Assembly (NCBI RefSeq): GCF_023273855.1
Contig: NZ_CP096884.1
Location: 2,480,001 to 2,544,000, forward strand
Length of the DNA stretch: 64,000 bases
Reading direction: 5' to 3'
From: Seonamhaeicola sp. ML3
GTDB lineage: Bacteria; Bacteroidota; Bacteroidia; Flavobacteriales; Flavobacteriaceae
Part shown: positions 45,401 through 53,251 of the stretch, piece by piece
How positions within the stretch are numbered: position 1 is the first letter of the stretch
Layout of the letters: each line of letters opens with the position of its first letter
Notes under the pieces: generated by a model
The model's input: the letters and a program-made list of their open reading frames with translations, nothing else
The model's database searches: none
Told to the model about the DNA's origin: nothing
Position numbers and translations under genes: made by a program

Positions 45401-47761
45401 ACTTTCGAATCTATTATCACTGTCTGATCGAAACCTAAATCTAAATTGTGCATTGGTTGCACCATTTAGAAAGCTGTTATTAGAAGGGTCAATGACAACC
45501 TCTTCCATAACCCAGTTATCAAATCTGTCGCCATCATATACGCGGCCAGAACTGTTATTCGATTGGAACGAGTGACTTGTTCCGCTCTTATTGCCATGAC
45601 TACCATTGGAGCTATTTGTTGCATTCGGTTTATTATATTTTCCACATAATGATTGCCAGTTGCTTCCATCTGTCGACCCTAAAATTTCTACAAAATCGAA
45701 GTTTCTTTCCAAATCCCATTTCGTATAAAATTGTACGAGTACTTCGCTAGCACCTGATAAATCATACGTGTTTGTAGTAGTTAAAGTACTTGTGGAGTTA
45801 TTACCATAAGAGGAAATAGTATTATCACCAATTTTAATTCCTCTTGTACCAGAATAAGCAGCACCACTAGTGTTTGCCGCAGACCAAGTACCAGATGTGG
45901 TCCAGTTGGTTAATAAATCTGAATCAGGATTATCCGTAAAAGTAGTAGTAGGCTGATAGTATTTTTCAAAGTTTACATTATAAAATGTGTTTGTACCATC
46001 AGACAGTTGTACGTTATACTCAATTTTATCATTAGTTGCTATACCAGCGTCAAGTATTATTTGTGTAGTTACATTTCTCTGTTCCAATATGGTCATTCCA
46101 GTTTGCACAGGAATATTAGCAATAGATGTAATATTAGAAGATACAGGTGTAACTGTAAGGGTAAAATTACTTGTTGTTTGCCCGAGGCGCTCTATACCGA
46201 AAGTTAAATTTGAGGTCAACGAACTGATATCGGATTGTGTTAAGTCGTGTAATTTCGCATATTTACCAGCATAGTACGTAGAAGTTAAGAATAAACGCAT
46301 AGCACGTTTTGAAATGGGTACTATATCGGTTACTGGAGGCCAAAAACCAGAATCACCATGTTCTGGAGTAGTGGCTAAGATATTTTGTCCAGATCCAGTT
46401 GAGTTGTTACCGTCCGGATTTCCACCTACCATCCAGTCGTCTGCAATACCATTGGCGGCAGAAAAAATAGTGGCACCGGATATGTATCTATTATATCTAG
46501 TCATGTCTTCGTGCCATTTATGCATTTCATCTTCCCTACCAGAAGTATTAGAAGGGATTCCACCATAAGGATGTGGAATTGCATTACCCGTAGAATGGTT
46601 CATTAAACAGGTTTTAAAATTTCTAGCAAGAATGAAATCTCTTAAGATTTGTGTTTCGGGTTCTGAAAAAGCCGAAGGTCCTCTATAGGAATCATTAGAG
46701 GGTGTTCCAGAAGATCCAGAACCAGCCGATCCCCAGAAATAGTCGAAATTTCTATTTAAATCTACACCTCTAGTAGATGTTGTATTTGAAGTACTACCAG
46801 TATTAGGTCTACAGTTTTTTCTTTGCATACCGCCACCAGACGAGGAAAGATGTTCGTTCCACCTCAATCCATCAGGGTTTACAACAGGGATGAAATAGAG
46901 CTCGTTATTATCAATTAAATTTTTTATTGCTGGATTTGTATCATAGTTTTCTAACAAATACCACATAAAATAGATGTTACTCATTAAACTTCCTACTTCC
47001 CTAGAATGTATCATGGACGTGAATAAAGATTGAGGGCGTGTACCTTCTGGAACAGTCGATTCGTTTCCAGTAATTCTAACATAGTATATGGTTTGAGGAT
47101 TCCATCTAGTTGTTCCTTGCCCTTCATAAGTCAAACCATTATGAGTAATTGTTGAAGCAGGATTCCCCCAAGTGGTTTGTTGTGTAGGGGAGGCATCTGT
47201 TTTGGCAGAGATTAGGTTTGGGTATAATGACCTCATTTGGTCTAATTCAGCTTCTACTTCACTAATGGTTAAACAGCCTCCCATGCTTCCTAAGTTGAAG
47301 TTTGAAGGAGTCGCCCAATCTATTTCATCACACCCAACATATTCCAAGAAATTATCAAGTGTAGTACTTGCTATAGATTTGGCAGTAGTAGATGTTTTTG
47401 TTTTCTTGGAAGAAAGGTTTAACCTGTTATTCGCTTTCTCGGAGTTTAGATTTACAAGTGCGCTATTGTAGGTTTGGTTTATTCTATCCCTGTAGAATTT
47501 TGATAAGTCATTAATTTCGATACTGTAAACAATTCCTATATTGTCTAGTTTATCTAATTCAGATTCAGGAAGTTCTAATACTAGTTCATCATGGTCGTGA
47601 TCATGATTTACACCACAACTTAGGTCTATGCCTAAATTTTTTATGGCTTGTTCTAAACTTTCCGTGGGGTGGTTAATAGATATTCTTTTGAATAAATCCT
47701 GAGAGGTTGATAGTTGTGTAATAAACAATAGTATTACACCTACCAAAGTAGTTTTTTTCAT
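42407..47761 (-). CDS. T9SS-secreted M14 zinc carboxypeptidase with 21 tandem 27-residue repeats (1784 aa)
   Basis: Secreted peptidase or adhesin-peptidase hybrid. Signal peptide ends STSQ at residue 20-21. A propeptide-like region carries a His/Asp cluster (NHDHDHDE, residues 52-59). The M14 domain has zinc ligands H252 and E255 (IHSREVG), the substrate-binding NRN with R337, third ligand H389 (MNHSTG) and a probable catalytic E467 (TTPEHGD). A MAM/jelly-roll segment, a fibronectin type III domain (near IPTNLSVSNVAPTSATATWD) and a GEVED domain (AWIDLNIDGDFDDDGEE) follow. Then come 21 near-identical Cys-Trp repeats, a MopE-like metal-binding motif (DADNDGFGD, NDCDDRNYDINPG) and a type A sorting domain. 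Active-site completeness argues for real protease activity; substrate unknown. Confidence 0.92.
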   Translation of the reverse strand: MKKTTLVGVILLFITQLSTSQDLFKRISINHPTESLEQAIKNLGIDLSCGVNHDHDHDELVLELPESELDKLDNIGIVYSIEINDLSKFYRDRINQTYNSALVNLNSEKANNRLNLSSKKTKTSTTAKSIASTTLDNFLEYVGCDEIDWATPSNFNLGSMGGCLTISEVEAELDQMRSLYPNLISAKTDASPTQQTTWGNPASTITHNGLTYEGQGTTRWNPQTIYYVRITGNESTVPEGTRPQSLFTSMIHSREVGSLMSNIYFMWYLLENYDTNPAIKNLIDNNELYFIPVVNPDGLRWNEHLSSSGGGMQRKNCRPNTGSTSNTTSTRGVDLNRNFDYFWGSAGSGSSGTPSNDSYRGPSAFSEPETQILRDFILARNFKTCLMNHSTGNAIPHPYGGIPSNTSGREDEMHKWHEDMTRYNRYISGATIFSAANGIADDWMVGGNPDGNNSTGSGQNILATTPEHGDSGFWPPVTDIVPISKRAMRLFLTSTYYAGKYAKLHDLTQSDISSLTSNLTFGIERLGQTTSNFTLTVTPVSSNITSIANIPVQTGMTILEQRNVTTQIILDAGIATNDKIEYNVQLSDGTNTFYNVNFEKYYQPTTTFTDNPDSDLLTNWTTSGTWSAANTSGAAYSGTRGIKIGDNTISSYGNNSTSTLTTTNTYDLSGASEVLVQFYTKWDLERNFDFVEILGSTDGSNWQSLCGKYNKPNATNSSNGSHGNKSGTSHSFQSNNSSGRVYDGDRFDNWVMEEVVIDPSNNSFLNGATNAQFRFRFRSDSDNRFESYSASGEGFFIDDFKIIKVQIPCAISIPTNLSVSNVAPTSATATWDNIPSATYDLRYKETSSGTWIEVNDVLATSYNFSSLSPSTNYEVQIKSACSSSKSNYTGSTNFTTTAISYCNSNGSGTYDTGITQVTFNTLSNSHTNNRENSGYQDFTAMSTTVQQGSSHVLYVNVDRDGGTGHAFAWIDLNIDGDFDDDGEEFDLGFANTGDNTQTSITPTITFSSGANFPTGETRLRIATRYNTDPTGPCATNYDGEVEDYTIIINSACTPPDEPTTACWETATFNTGTCSWDVTGTQPAEPTTACWETATFNTGTCSWEVTGTQPAEPTTACWEIATFNTATCSWDVTGTQPTEPTTACWETATFNTGTCSWDVTGTQPAEPTTACWETATFNTGTCSWDVTGTQPAEPTTACWETATFNTGTCSWDVTGTQPTEPTTACWETATFNTGTCSWDVTGTQPAEPTTACWETATFNTGTCSWDVTGTQPAEPTTACWETATFNTGTCSWEVTGTQPAEPTTACWETATFNTGTCSWDVTGTQPAEPTTACWETATFNTGTCSWDVTGTQPAEPTTACWETATFNTGTCSWEVTGTQPAEPTTACWEIATFNTATCSWDVTGTQPTEPTTECWETATFNTGTCSWDVTGTQPTEPTTACWETATFNTGTCSWNVTGTQPDEPTTACWETATFNTGTCSWNVTGTQPAEPTTACWETATFNTGTCSWDVTGTQPAEPTTACWETATFNTGTCSWDVTGTQPAEPTTACWETATFNTGTCSWDVTGTQPAEPTTVCWETATFNTATCSWDVTGTQPTEPSTACWETAIFNTGTCSWEVSTTETPQTFYADADNDGFGDFQTTIIACSPPIGFVSNSNDCDDRNYDINPGNSEILGNGIDDDCNPLTLDGTLNTDTDFQIKNLKISPNPFIDEVNIELPSNSVSTFRLILTDIRGRLILNKTYTPVNGKLSVSLNIPYLDMGSYFISITDTKSGYVSTKKLIKKSN
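42897..44605 (-). repeat. Minisatellite: 21 units of 81 bp inside the M14 gene
   Basis: Each unit encodes 27 residues of the form P(A/T/D)EPTTACWETATFN, then TGTCSW(D/E/N)VTGTQ, with two cysteines. About 1.7 kb divided by 81 bp gives 21 copies. Variants (EIATFNTAT, TTEC, SWEV, SWNV) mark individual units. A block around 43531-43675 recurs at 44341-44485, exactly 810 bp (10 units) away, including synonymous sites. Confidence 0.95.
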
Positions 47762-47783
47762 GGTGTGAGAGACATTAATTTAA

Positions 47784-47794
47784 TAGCGAGGCTA
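47784..47794 (-). promoter_or_regulatory. Weak leader hairpin before the M14 gene
   Basis: TAGC and GCTA pair around a minus-strand CTC loop, 22 nt before the ATG. It is the weakest of the four adhesin leaders. GTCTCTCACACC directly before the ATG matches the 2197-aa gene. Confidence 0.3.
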
Positions 47795-47865
47795 ATGTAG
47801 GGTATAAATCTCTAAAAAATCCATGAAAAGCATATAAAATCGATGAAATACTATTTTTTTTAACA

Positions 47866-47899
47866 AAAAAAGAAGCTAGTACGTGTTTAGCTTCTTTTT
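47866..47899 (-). terminator. Terminator of the 993-aa adhesin gene
   Basis: GAAGCTA and TAGCTTC pair around a short loop, with T residues following on the minus strand, 27 bp after the stop. Confidence 0.85.
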
Positions 47900-47925
47900 A
47901 AAATTCAAAATTTATAGCAATAGGT

Positions 47926-50907
47926 TTATTTAATAAGCACCTTTTTGGTTATTATTTCATCTTTTGTGGTAAGTTGTAATATATAGTTTCCGGTATTGAG
48001 GTGTCGTGTTTTTAGTTCTAAAAACGACATATTATTGTTTAAGCTGAATTCATAAATAGTTTGCCCCAATATATTTACTAATCTTATATTGTCAATATAC
48101 TTCAGTCCAGGGTTCTCTATTATTACACTTGTTTTATTATTGGAATAATAGGTCTCTACTTTGTTTTCGGTATTGTCTTCACTGTTGTTATCTATATCCT
48201 CAGCGATAGTTTCATCATCTCTTGAATTATCTTCAGTGGTATCGTTATTGTCCTCTTCGTTTGTTGTATCGTTAGAGTCTTCGGGGTCATTATTACCTTC
48301 TTCTTCAGTGTTGTTATCATTATCAGATGTTTCGTCTGTGTTGTTCTCGGCTTCATCATTTTCAGTATTATCGTCAACAACTTCATCATCGCTATCTTCT
48401 GTTGTATCATTTTCTGAAGTGTCTTGGTTGTCACTTTCAGTTTCTTCATTTTCGAAGGGTTGAGAACTTATTTTAAAAGTTATTTCAAAACGATTTAAAT
48501 ATTCTCCTGGTGAAAGGTTTACGGTATAAAGCCCTTCTCTGAGACTATGATATTCTTTTAATTCTTTATCATGAATCAGTACATCAAGATTGTTGGGTAT
48601 GTTAGATAAATTATCAATTTTAAAAACTCCGTTACCCTGTTTTGAAATTTTTAGGCCTAAAGGTAAAATTTGGTTAGTGCTAAAATTGTTCACGGCTTGA
48701 ATTATCAATTTCTCGGAGTCCATTACCCAGAACGCATCCTCGTTATTGTCTTCGATAAGCACGCCGTCATAACCTATATCGAAGTTATTCGATGCTTTTT
48801 CATCTACACCTACCAACAGTTGTCTGTAATAACCATTAGGAGAATCGAAAATAAGCTTAATCTTTTCTCTATTATCTTCAATAGTACTGCTCAGACTTCG
48901 TTGATTGTTCTGAAAAAGAATTGCACCTCCAGAAACTTCTTGAGGTATTTTGGGGCTTAAAGTATTTTCATCGGTATCTTTTTTTAGCTTAGACGATACA
49001 AAAAAACCTTGGCCAATAGGGATAAATCTTCCCGGTGTTTTTAAGTTTGGCGACCCTTCAAAATTTATTCTGGTGTTTTTATTTATTGCTTGTGTACTAC
49101 CCATTAATGTGTACATACCATAACCTCCCTGGTATTCTCCAGGTAAGTGTGTGTTTAACATAAAATGGTCGAAAAAATATAGTGCACCATTAATGATGTT
49201 GCCATTGGTGTTGTTGCCACCTTCTGTAGTACTGAGGTTATCTTTTAAAAATGTATTGGCATCGATAACCGAAGGATAGGGATTGCCAATTAAATAGTCG
49301 TTATCTTTTGCAATGCTTAGGTTGATATCTCCATTATTGGGCTGTCCAGAAAACGTATAATCTTGATAAGGGTTAGATGTACCGGGGCCTTTCATTGTAA
49401 AACCTTCGCCAGGTTGAATGGGTCCTGTACTTCTAATATGCTGCCATTGCGATTGATTGTTTTTAGTATCATGAGCATATTTCCAAATCCAATAATCTGC
49501 ATTTTGTATAGGAGATGCTGTACCATTATATCCAGAAGTAATAAAACCTACGTTGGTTATAACGCTACTCGCTGTATGGCTGGAATTACTGGTAACAGAG
49601 ACAGGGGAAGACCAATAATTGTAGGTAAAAGTGTTACTGGTACCTTGTAAATTTATTTCCATGGCACTGTTACTAGTGCTTTCAAAATCGCTCTGAGCAC
49701 CTTGGACTAACTCCGATTTTCCCTTCAAGTTAATGATTCCATCAAGTTTTAAATAATGGGAAACATTTATTTTGGTATTGTTTGCACCTTCTGTGGTGTC
49801 TCCAATGTTTAAACGCCCTTTATTTATTATAAGGCCTAACACACTTTTATTGGTTTTTAGGTTAATATTGTTATTTATTTCCACAATATTAAAACCTATA
49901 GCATCCGTGCTTTCTGTATTCCATGACTTTCCCGGAAGACACTGTATATTACCGTTAAGCCAGGTATTGGGATTGTTCCAATCTCCATTTTCAATTGTCT
50001 TGTAGGGTAGTGGCGCCGTTTGGTTCTCTAAATGGTCAATATTTACCAAAGAAGCGTTATGACCATTATTAGATTCGTCTTTTACTTTTCCAAGAACCAA
50101 TGTGTTCATGGAGTAATAACTAATTAAATGTTCCCAAGATATGGAGGCTATTTCGTTTTTTGTTGTTTGAAAAGGCAATATTTTACCATTAACGACAGAC
50201 GAGCATGCCTCTATTTCTTGATTCATGATATATCGTATTTGCTCCGCTTTAAGGTCTAAGTTCCAAATTCTAACTTCATCGATACTTCCGTTAAAACAGT
50301 TTTTATTTTTTAAGTCATGGGATGCCCCAATCAGAAAATGGGCATTTGTTTCTACTAGTATTGGTTTTTGTATTTGGTCCTGTGCTTTTAGTTCACCGTT
50401 AATAAATAAGCTTAATGCGTTAGTATTTCTGTTAAAGGTTACAGCTACATGATGCCAAACGTTTTCAGAAATTTCAGAAGGTGCGATTAAGCTACTATAA
50501 CAGTCATCTCCTTTATTTCTCCATACAAAGTTCAGTTTGTTACTGTTACTTATTCGCAAGGCATAACCATAGTCGCCGTTATTTTTAGAAATTATATCTA
50601 ACTCATTATTATTTGTGTTTCTTTTAATCCAAGCGCTAATGGTATAACTGGTATTTATTAAACCGTTTACATTTCCAGCATCTAAATATTGGTTCTCACC
50701 GTTAAAGGATACCGCAAATTTTGTTTCTGTAATTGTAGCAGCTGATTCAAAAGTTTTATGTTTTGTGTCCTCTGAGCAGAAGCTTTTCTTGGAATTATTA
50801 ATCCATGTGTCATCAGAGTCTAATGCGTTTAGACCTAATAGGTTTGCATAAGTGAATATGAAAAGACACAGTAAGTGATACCTAGTAAGGGAACGTACCT
50901 TGTTCAT
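47926..50907 (-). CDS. T9SS-secreted LamG adhesin-like protein with acidic linker (993 aa)
   Basis: The first gene of the adhesin cluster in transcription order. Its N-terminal hydrophobic segment (LLCLFIFTYANLLGL) should act as the signal peptide. A LamG domain covers about residues 65-225 (SFNGENQYLDAGNVNG, YTISAWIKRNT, GSIDEVRIWNLDL). The shared adhesin module follows (FTYNYWSSPVSV, DYWIWKYAHDTKN, QWQHIRSTGPIQPGEGFTMK, DYLIGNPYPSVIDANTFLKDN). Then comes a roughly 105-residue linker of almost only D, E, N, T and S (coded at about 48150-48460), and a type A sorting domain ending IITKKVLIK. The linker probably extends the adhesive part from the surface or binds cations. Promoter and leader hairpin are clear. 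Confidence 0.9.
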   Translation of the reverse strand: MNKVRSLTRYHLLCLFIFTYANLLGLNALDSDDTWINNSKKSFCSEDTKHKTFESAATITETKFAVSFNGENQYLDAGNVNGLINTSYTISAWIKRNTNNNELDIISKNNGDYGYALRISNSNKLNFVWRNKGDDCYSSLIAPSEISENVWHHVAVTFNRNTNALSLFINGELKAQDQIQKPILVETNAHFLIGASHDLKNKNCFNGSIDEVRIWNLDLKAEQIRYIMNQEIEACSSVVNGKILPFQTTKNEIASISWEHLISYYSMNTLVLGKVKDESNNGHNASLVNIDHLENQTAPLPYKTIENGDWNNPNTWLNGNIQCLPGKSWNTESTDAIGFNIVEINNNINLKTNKSVLGLIINKGRLNIGDTTEGANNTKINVSHYLKLDGIINLKGKSELVQGAQSDFESTSNSAMEINLQGTSNTFTYNYWSSPVSVTSNSSHTASSVITNVGFITSGYNGTASPIQNADYWIWKYAHDTKNNQSQWQHIRSTGPIQPGEGFTMKGPGTSNPYQDYTFSGQPNNGDINLSIAKDNDYLIGNPYPSVIDANTFLKDNLSTTEGGNNTNGNIINGALYFFDHFMLNTHLPGEYQGGYGMYTLMGSTQAINKNTRINFEGSPNLKTPGRFIPIGQGFFVSSKLKKDTDENTLSPKIPQEVSGGAILFQNNQRSLSSTIEDNREKIKLIFDSPNGYYRQLLVGVDEKASNNFDIGYDGVLIEDNNEDAFWVMDSEKLIIQAVNNFSTNQILPLGLKISKQGNGVFKIDNLSNIPNNLDVLIHDKELKEYHSLREGLYTVNLSPGEYLNRFEITFKISSQPFENEETESDNQDTSENDTTEDSDDEVVDDNTENDEAENNTDETSDNDNNTEEEGNNDPEDSNDTTNEEDNNDTTEDNSRDDETIAEDIDNNSEDNTENKVETYYSNNKTSVIIENPGLKYIDNIRLVNILGQTIYEFSLNNNMSFLELKTRHLNTGNYILQLTTKDEIITKKVLIK

Positions 50908-50919
50908 AAGTGGTTAATT

Positions 50920-50935
50920 TTAGTTTGGGGACTAA
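50920..50935 (-). promoter_or_regulatory. Leader hairpin before the 993-aa adhesin gene
   Basis: TTAGT (50920-50924) and ACTAA (50931-50935) form a 5-bp stem with a minus-strand CCCCAA loop, ending 12 nt before the ATG. It should lie at or near the 5' end of the mRNA. The sequence from the loop to the ATG closely matches the 1640-aa gene. Confidence 0.6.
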
Positions 50936-50942
50936 TTACAAA

Positions 50943-50974
50943 CAAAAGTAGGTATATATTCTATGAAATGCAAA
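50943..50974 (-). promoter_or_regulatory. Promoter of the 993-aa adhesin gene
   Basis: Minus-strand TTTG (50971-50974), 20-bp spacer and TACTTTTG (50943-50950) fit the Bacteroidota consensus. Confidence 0.75.
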
Positions 50975-51383
50975 AAATATCGTTTAAATGTGTATTTATT
51001 GTGTTTAAGTAAGAAATAATTTCATTTTATTTTTAAAAATATTGAATGAAAAATTTAAGATTTACAAGGTTTCTTTTCGTTTGAAACAACCCTAAAGTAT
51101 GCGATGTTGAAGGTGGGATGATTTAATATATTCAACAGTTAAAGGATATGAAAACTTTGAAATAGGGAAGTTTTAATACTTAGTTTTTAATGAAAAGTTA
51201 TAAGTGAATTAGGGCAGATGGATTGGAGAATAGATTGTTATTTAAGTTGGGTTACAATTCAATTTATTCGAGAACAAAACAACTGTTAAACAGATTTTGA
51301 TATGAGAAGAAATGTGTAGCGCCCTGTTTGTTGTGTAAATCTATTTTAGAAGACTTGTTGATTTAATGCTTTGTTTCCTGTTG
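50975..51383. other. About 400-bp gene-free region
   Basis: A/T-rich DNA without a credible gene. It contains the element GATTTACAAGGTTTCTTTTC (51059-51078), which weakly resembles the sequence at 42310-42340 upstream of the 2197-aa gene. Nothing else is recognised. Confidence 0.6.
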
Positions 51384-51986
51384 TTATTTATAATTAAGTG
51401 ATTCCATATATCGGATTGGAAATATTTGTGTTATTTCTCGCCATTTCATTAGATCCTCCGGTTCGTCTGATTTTAGTAATTCCGTTAGACTTTTATTAAA
51501 TTTCAGTAGTGAGAATTCATTACGAACTTCATAGTAAGCTAAATAAAATTTGTTCCGAATGTTTTGATACTTTTCATAGCTTAATTCTCTGTTATATTTC
51601 GCGAGGATAGTAATATATTTTTGAGTAAGGACCTTTCCAGAATACTGAAAACTCTTCTCGGTCGTCATTGGCATTTTTTCGTCCGCTGTGTTTGGTATTA
51701 TATATTTTTTGAATTCAGATAGTATTAGGCTATCTGGAACAATATTGTTCTCAATTGTCGTTTCGCCATTTTTGTCAACATCAATTAAAACGATATTCCT
51801 CTGTTTAATTATTAATTGGTCGGATTTATCTCTAATATTTCTCATATAATCGTCAAATCCGTATTCTAAATCAATTACCTTATAGTCAGCTTCTAGTTCT
51901 AATAAAGTGTCCAATTCTTTTTTACAAGATGTTGAAGCTAGCATAATAATAGTAATAAGTAATATATTTAGCGAAGTTTTTGTCAT
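51384..51986 (-). CDS. Orphan ExbD/TolR-like periplasmic lipoprotein
   Basis: A 200-residue predicted lipoprotein (hydrophobic N terminus then LASTSC, acylated Cys21). The mature C-terminal half resembles the periplasmic domain of flavobacterial ExbD proteins: KYITILAKYNRELSYEKYQN, then IRNKFYLAYYEVRNEFSLLKF, and the end ITQIFPIRYMES, comparable to the ExbD ending P-x-R-I-S-E. It lacks the single transmembrane helix with the proton-carrying Asp of true ExbD, and no exbB or tonB adjoins. It may modulate a proton-driven complex from the membrane surface; this is inference. The IS3 element sits 2 bp upstream of its ATG, so its native promoter and leader are gone. Low GC suggests foreign origin. 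Confidence 0.6.
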   Translation of the reverse strand: MTKTSLNILLITIIMLASTSCKKELDTLLELEADYKVIDLEYGFDDYMRNIRDKSDQLIIKQRNIVLIDVDKNGETTIENNIVPDSLILSEFKKYIIPNTADEKMPMTTEKSFQYSGKVLTQKYITILAKYNRELSYEKYQNIRNKFYLAYYEVRNEFSLLKFNKSLTELLKSDEPEDLMKWREITQIFPIRYMESLNYK

Positions 51987-51988
51987 AA
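51986..51988. repeat. Target-site duplication of the IS element (left copy)
   Basis: TAA at 51986-51988 matches TAA at 53292-53294. A 3-bp duplication is normal for IS3-family elements. Confidence 0.6.
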
Positions 51989-52028
51989 TGTCACGTCCTG
52001 AAATATGGCTACAGGTTAATAATTGATT

Positions 52029-52907
52029 TTACGCTGCATTTGTATATACCATTTCAGGTGTTTTAAAATCTAAAGATAAATGTAATCTTATAGAGTTGTA
52101 TAAGTTGATAGCATTTTTTGCTGCACGCTTAGCGTGTTTCAGGCTGTCAAAGGTCTGGTCGAGATAGAACTCGTCTTTAAGGATGCCGTTTACACGTTCT
52201 GCAAGTGCGTTTTCGTAGCAATGATTGTCTTCGGTCATACTGATTTTGATGTTTTTATTTCTTAGAATGTTAGTGTAAAGGTTACTGCAATATTGGATTC
52301 CACGGTCAGAGTGGTGTACTTGAGGCGTACGCTTACCAGACTGTTTCAGGGCTTTTTGAAGAGCCCTTACACAGCCTGCCAGCTCAAGGCTGTCACTAAG
52401 GTCATATCCTACTATCTTACGGCTGTACATATCTGTAATGAGGGCAAGGTAGGAGAAGCCATTGATAGTTCTGATGTAGGTTATATCGCTTACCCAAACT
52501 TGGTTTGGTTCCTTTATTTCCAAATCCTTGATGATGTTCTTGTACTTGTAGAACCTGTGGAATGAGTTTGTGGTTTTATGATGTGCTTTCTTTCTGTGAA
52601 TCAGCATATTGTGTTTTCTTAAGATGTTAAACAAGGTGTCTCTACCGACATTTAAGCCAGCTTGCTTAAAGTTGTTATCTAGAGACTTAATAAGCTTTCT
52701 GGTGCCTTCTCTAGGCAGGGATTTACGTCTCTGCTTGACTATCTGAATGGTTTTCTGTTCAATCTGTAATCGCTTGTCTGCTCTACGTTTATACTTGTAG
52801 TATGCATCGCGTTTAAGACCGAAGAAGCTGCAAACAGTAGCTAAAGAAGCAAATCCCCTAGACTTTTCCCTGGCCTTTATCAGGGCTTGATATTTAGCTT
52901 TTTTTTT
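52029..52907 (-). CDS. IS3 transposase OrfB (DDE integrase part), expressed by -1 frameshift
   Basis: Catalytic part of the IS3 transposase. The frame is open from the A9 run at 52899-52907 to the stop at 52029, although the first conventional start is an internal TTG at 52634. It reads RAKKKAKYQALIKAREKS, then RGFASLATVCSFFGLKRDAY, QRRKSLPREGTRKLIKSL and the rve domain. The DDE triad is in WVSDITYI (D), HHSDRGIQYC (D) and NALAERVNGILKDEF (E). The full OrfAB fusion therefore spans 52029-53251. It strictly needs the frameshift since no start lies before the HTH-like upstream region. Confidence 0.93.
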   Translation of the reverse strand, partial: KKKAKYQALIKAREKSRGFASLATVCSFFGLKRDAYYKYKRRADKRLQIEQKTIQIVKQRRKSLPREGTRKLIKSLDNNFKQAGLNVGRDTLFNILRKHNMLIHRKKAHHKTTNSFHRFYKYKNIIKDLEIKEPNQVWVSDITYIRTINGFSYLALITDMYSRKIVGYDLSDSLELAGCVRALQKALKQSGKRTPQVHHSDRGIQYCSNLYTNILRNKNIKISMTEDNHCYENALAERVNGILKDEFYLDQTFDSLKHAKRAAKNAINLYNSIRLHLSLDFKTPEMVYTNAA

Positions 52908-53251
52908 AGCTCGAGGACAGATTTGTAGCCTAACTGTTCTGCGGCTACTTCAAGATAGGATTCATCTACAAGCGCATCCATATCCTTTTTCAATAAGAGT
53001 TTCTTGAGCTGTTCAATCTCTTTTTGAAGCTGTTTGATACGTGTTATCTCGTCTTTTGTTTTCACGGTTACTCGTGTGTTCATTAAGTCCTTACGGTTGT
53101 ACTTCTTGATCCATTCGTTAATGGTAGAAGAGTTGATGCCGTAAGCCTTGCCTAATTGATACTTGTTTAGTTTTCCGGTGGTAAGTTCGTCTAAAATTTT
53201 GAGTTTAAAAGATTCTGAATACCGTCTAATTACTTTGTCATTTTTGTACAT
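52880..53251 (-). CDS. IS3 transposase OrfA (helix-turn-helix)
   Basis: A 123-residue DNA-binding protein with an HTH domain near the N terminus (RYSESFKLKILDELTTGKLN, then KYQLGKAYGINSSTINEWIKKY). A leucine-zipper-like coiled coil follows (IKQLQKEIEQLKKLLLKKDM). This is the standard OrfA layout of the IS3 family. Its reading frame runs into the slippery A9 run and terminates just after it, which lets OrfAB form by frameshift. Confidence 0.93.
   Translation of the reverse strand: MYKNDKVIRRYSESFKLKILDELTTGKLNKYQLGKAYGINSSTINEWIKKYNRKDLMNTRVTVKTKDEITRIKQLQKEIEQLKKLLLKKDMDALVDESYLEVAAEQLGYKSVLELKKKLNIKP
52898..52907 (-). promoter_or_regulatory. Programmed -1 frameshift site of the IS element
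   Basis: Nine A followed by G on the minus strand. OrfA reads CTA AAA AAA AAG; slipping back one nucleotide gives AAA AAA AAA GCT of OrfB. OrfA alone stops 18 nt later (TGA at 52880). Confidence 0.8.

Noticed and set aside
48161-48463. 100-codon Ser/Val-rich plus-strand frame
   Set aside because: Antisense of the low-complexity acidic linker in the 993-aa adhesin; GAT/GAA-type codons read as Ser/Leu/Val on the other strand.
52029-52634. A 5'-truncated, degenerate IS3 orfB
   Set aside because: The frame is open back to the slippery A9 run at 52907, so orfB is intact and expressed by frameshift.
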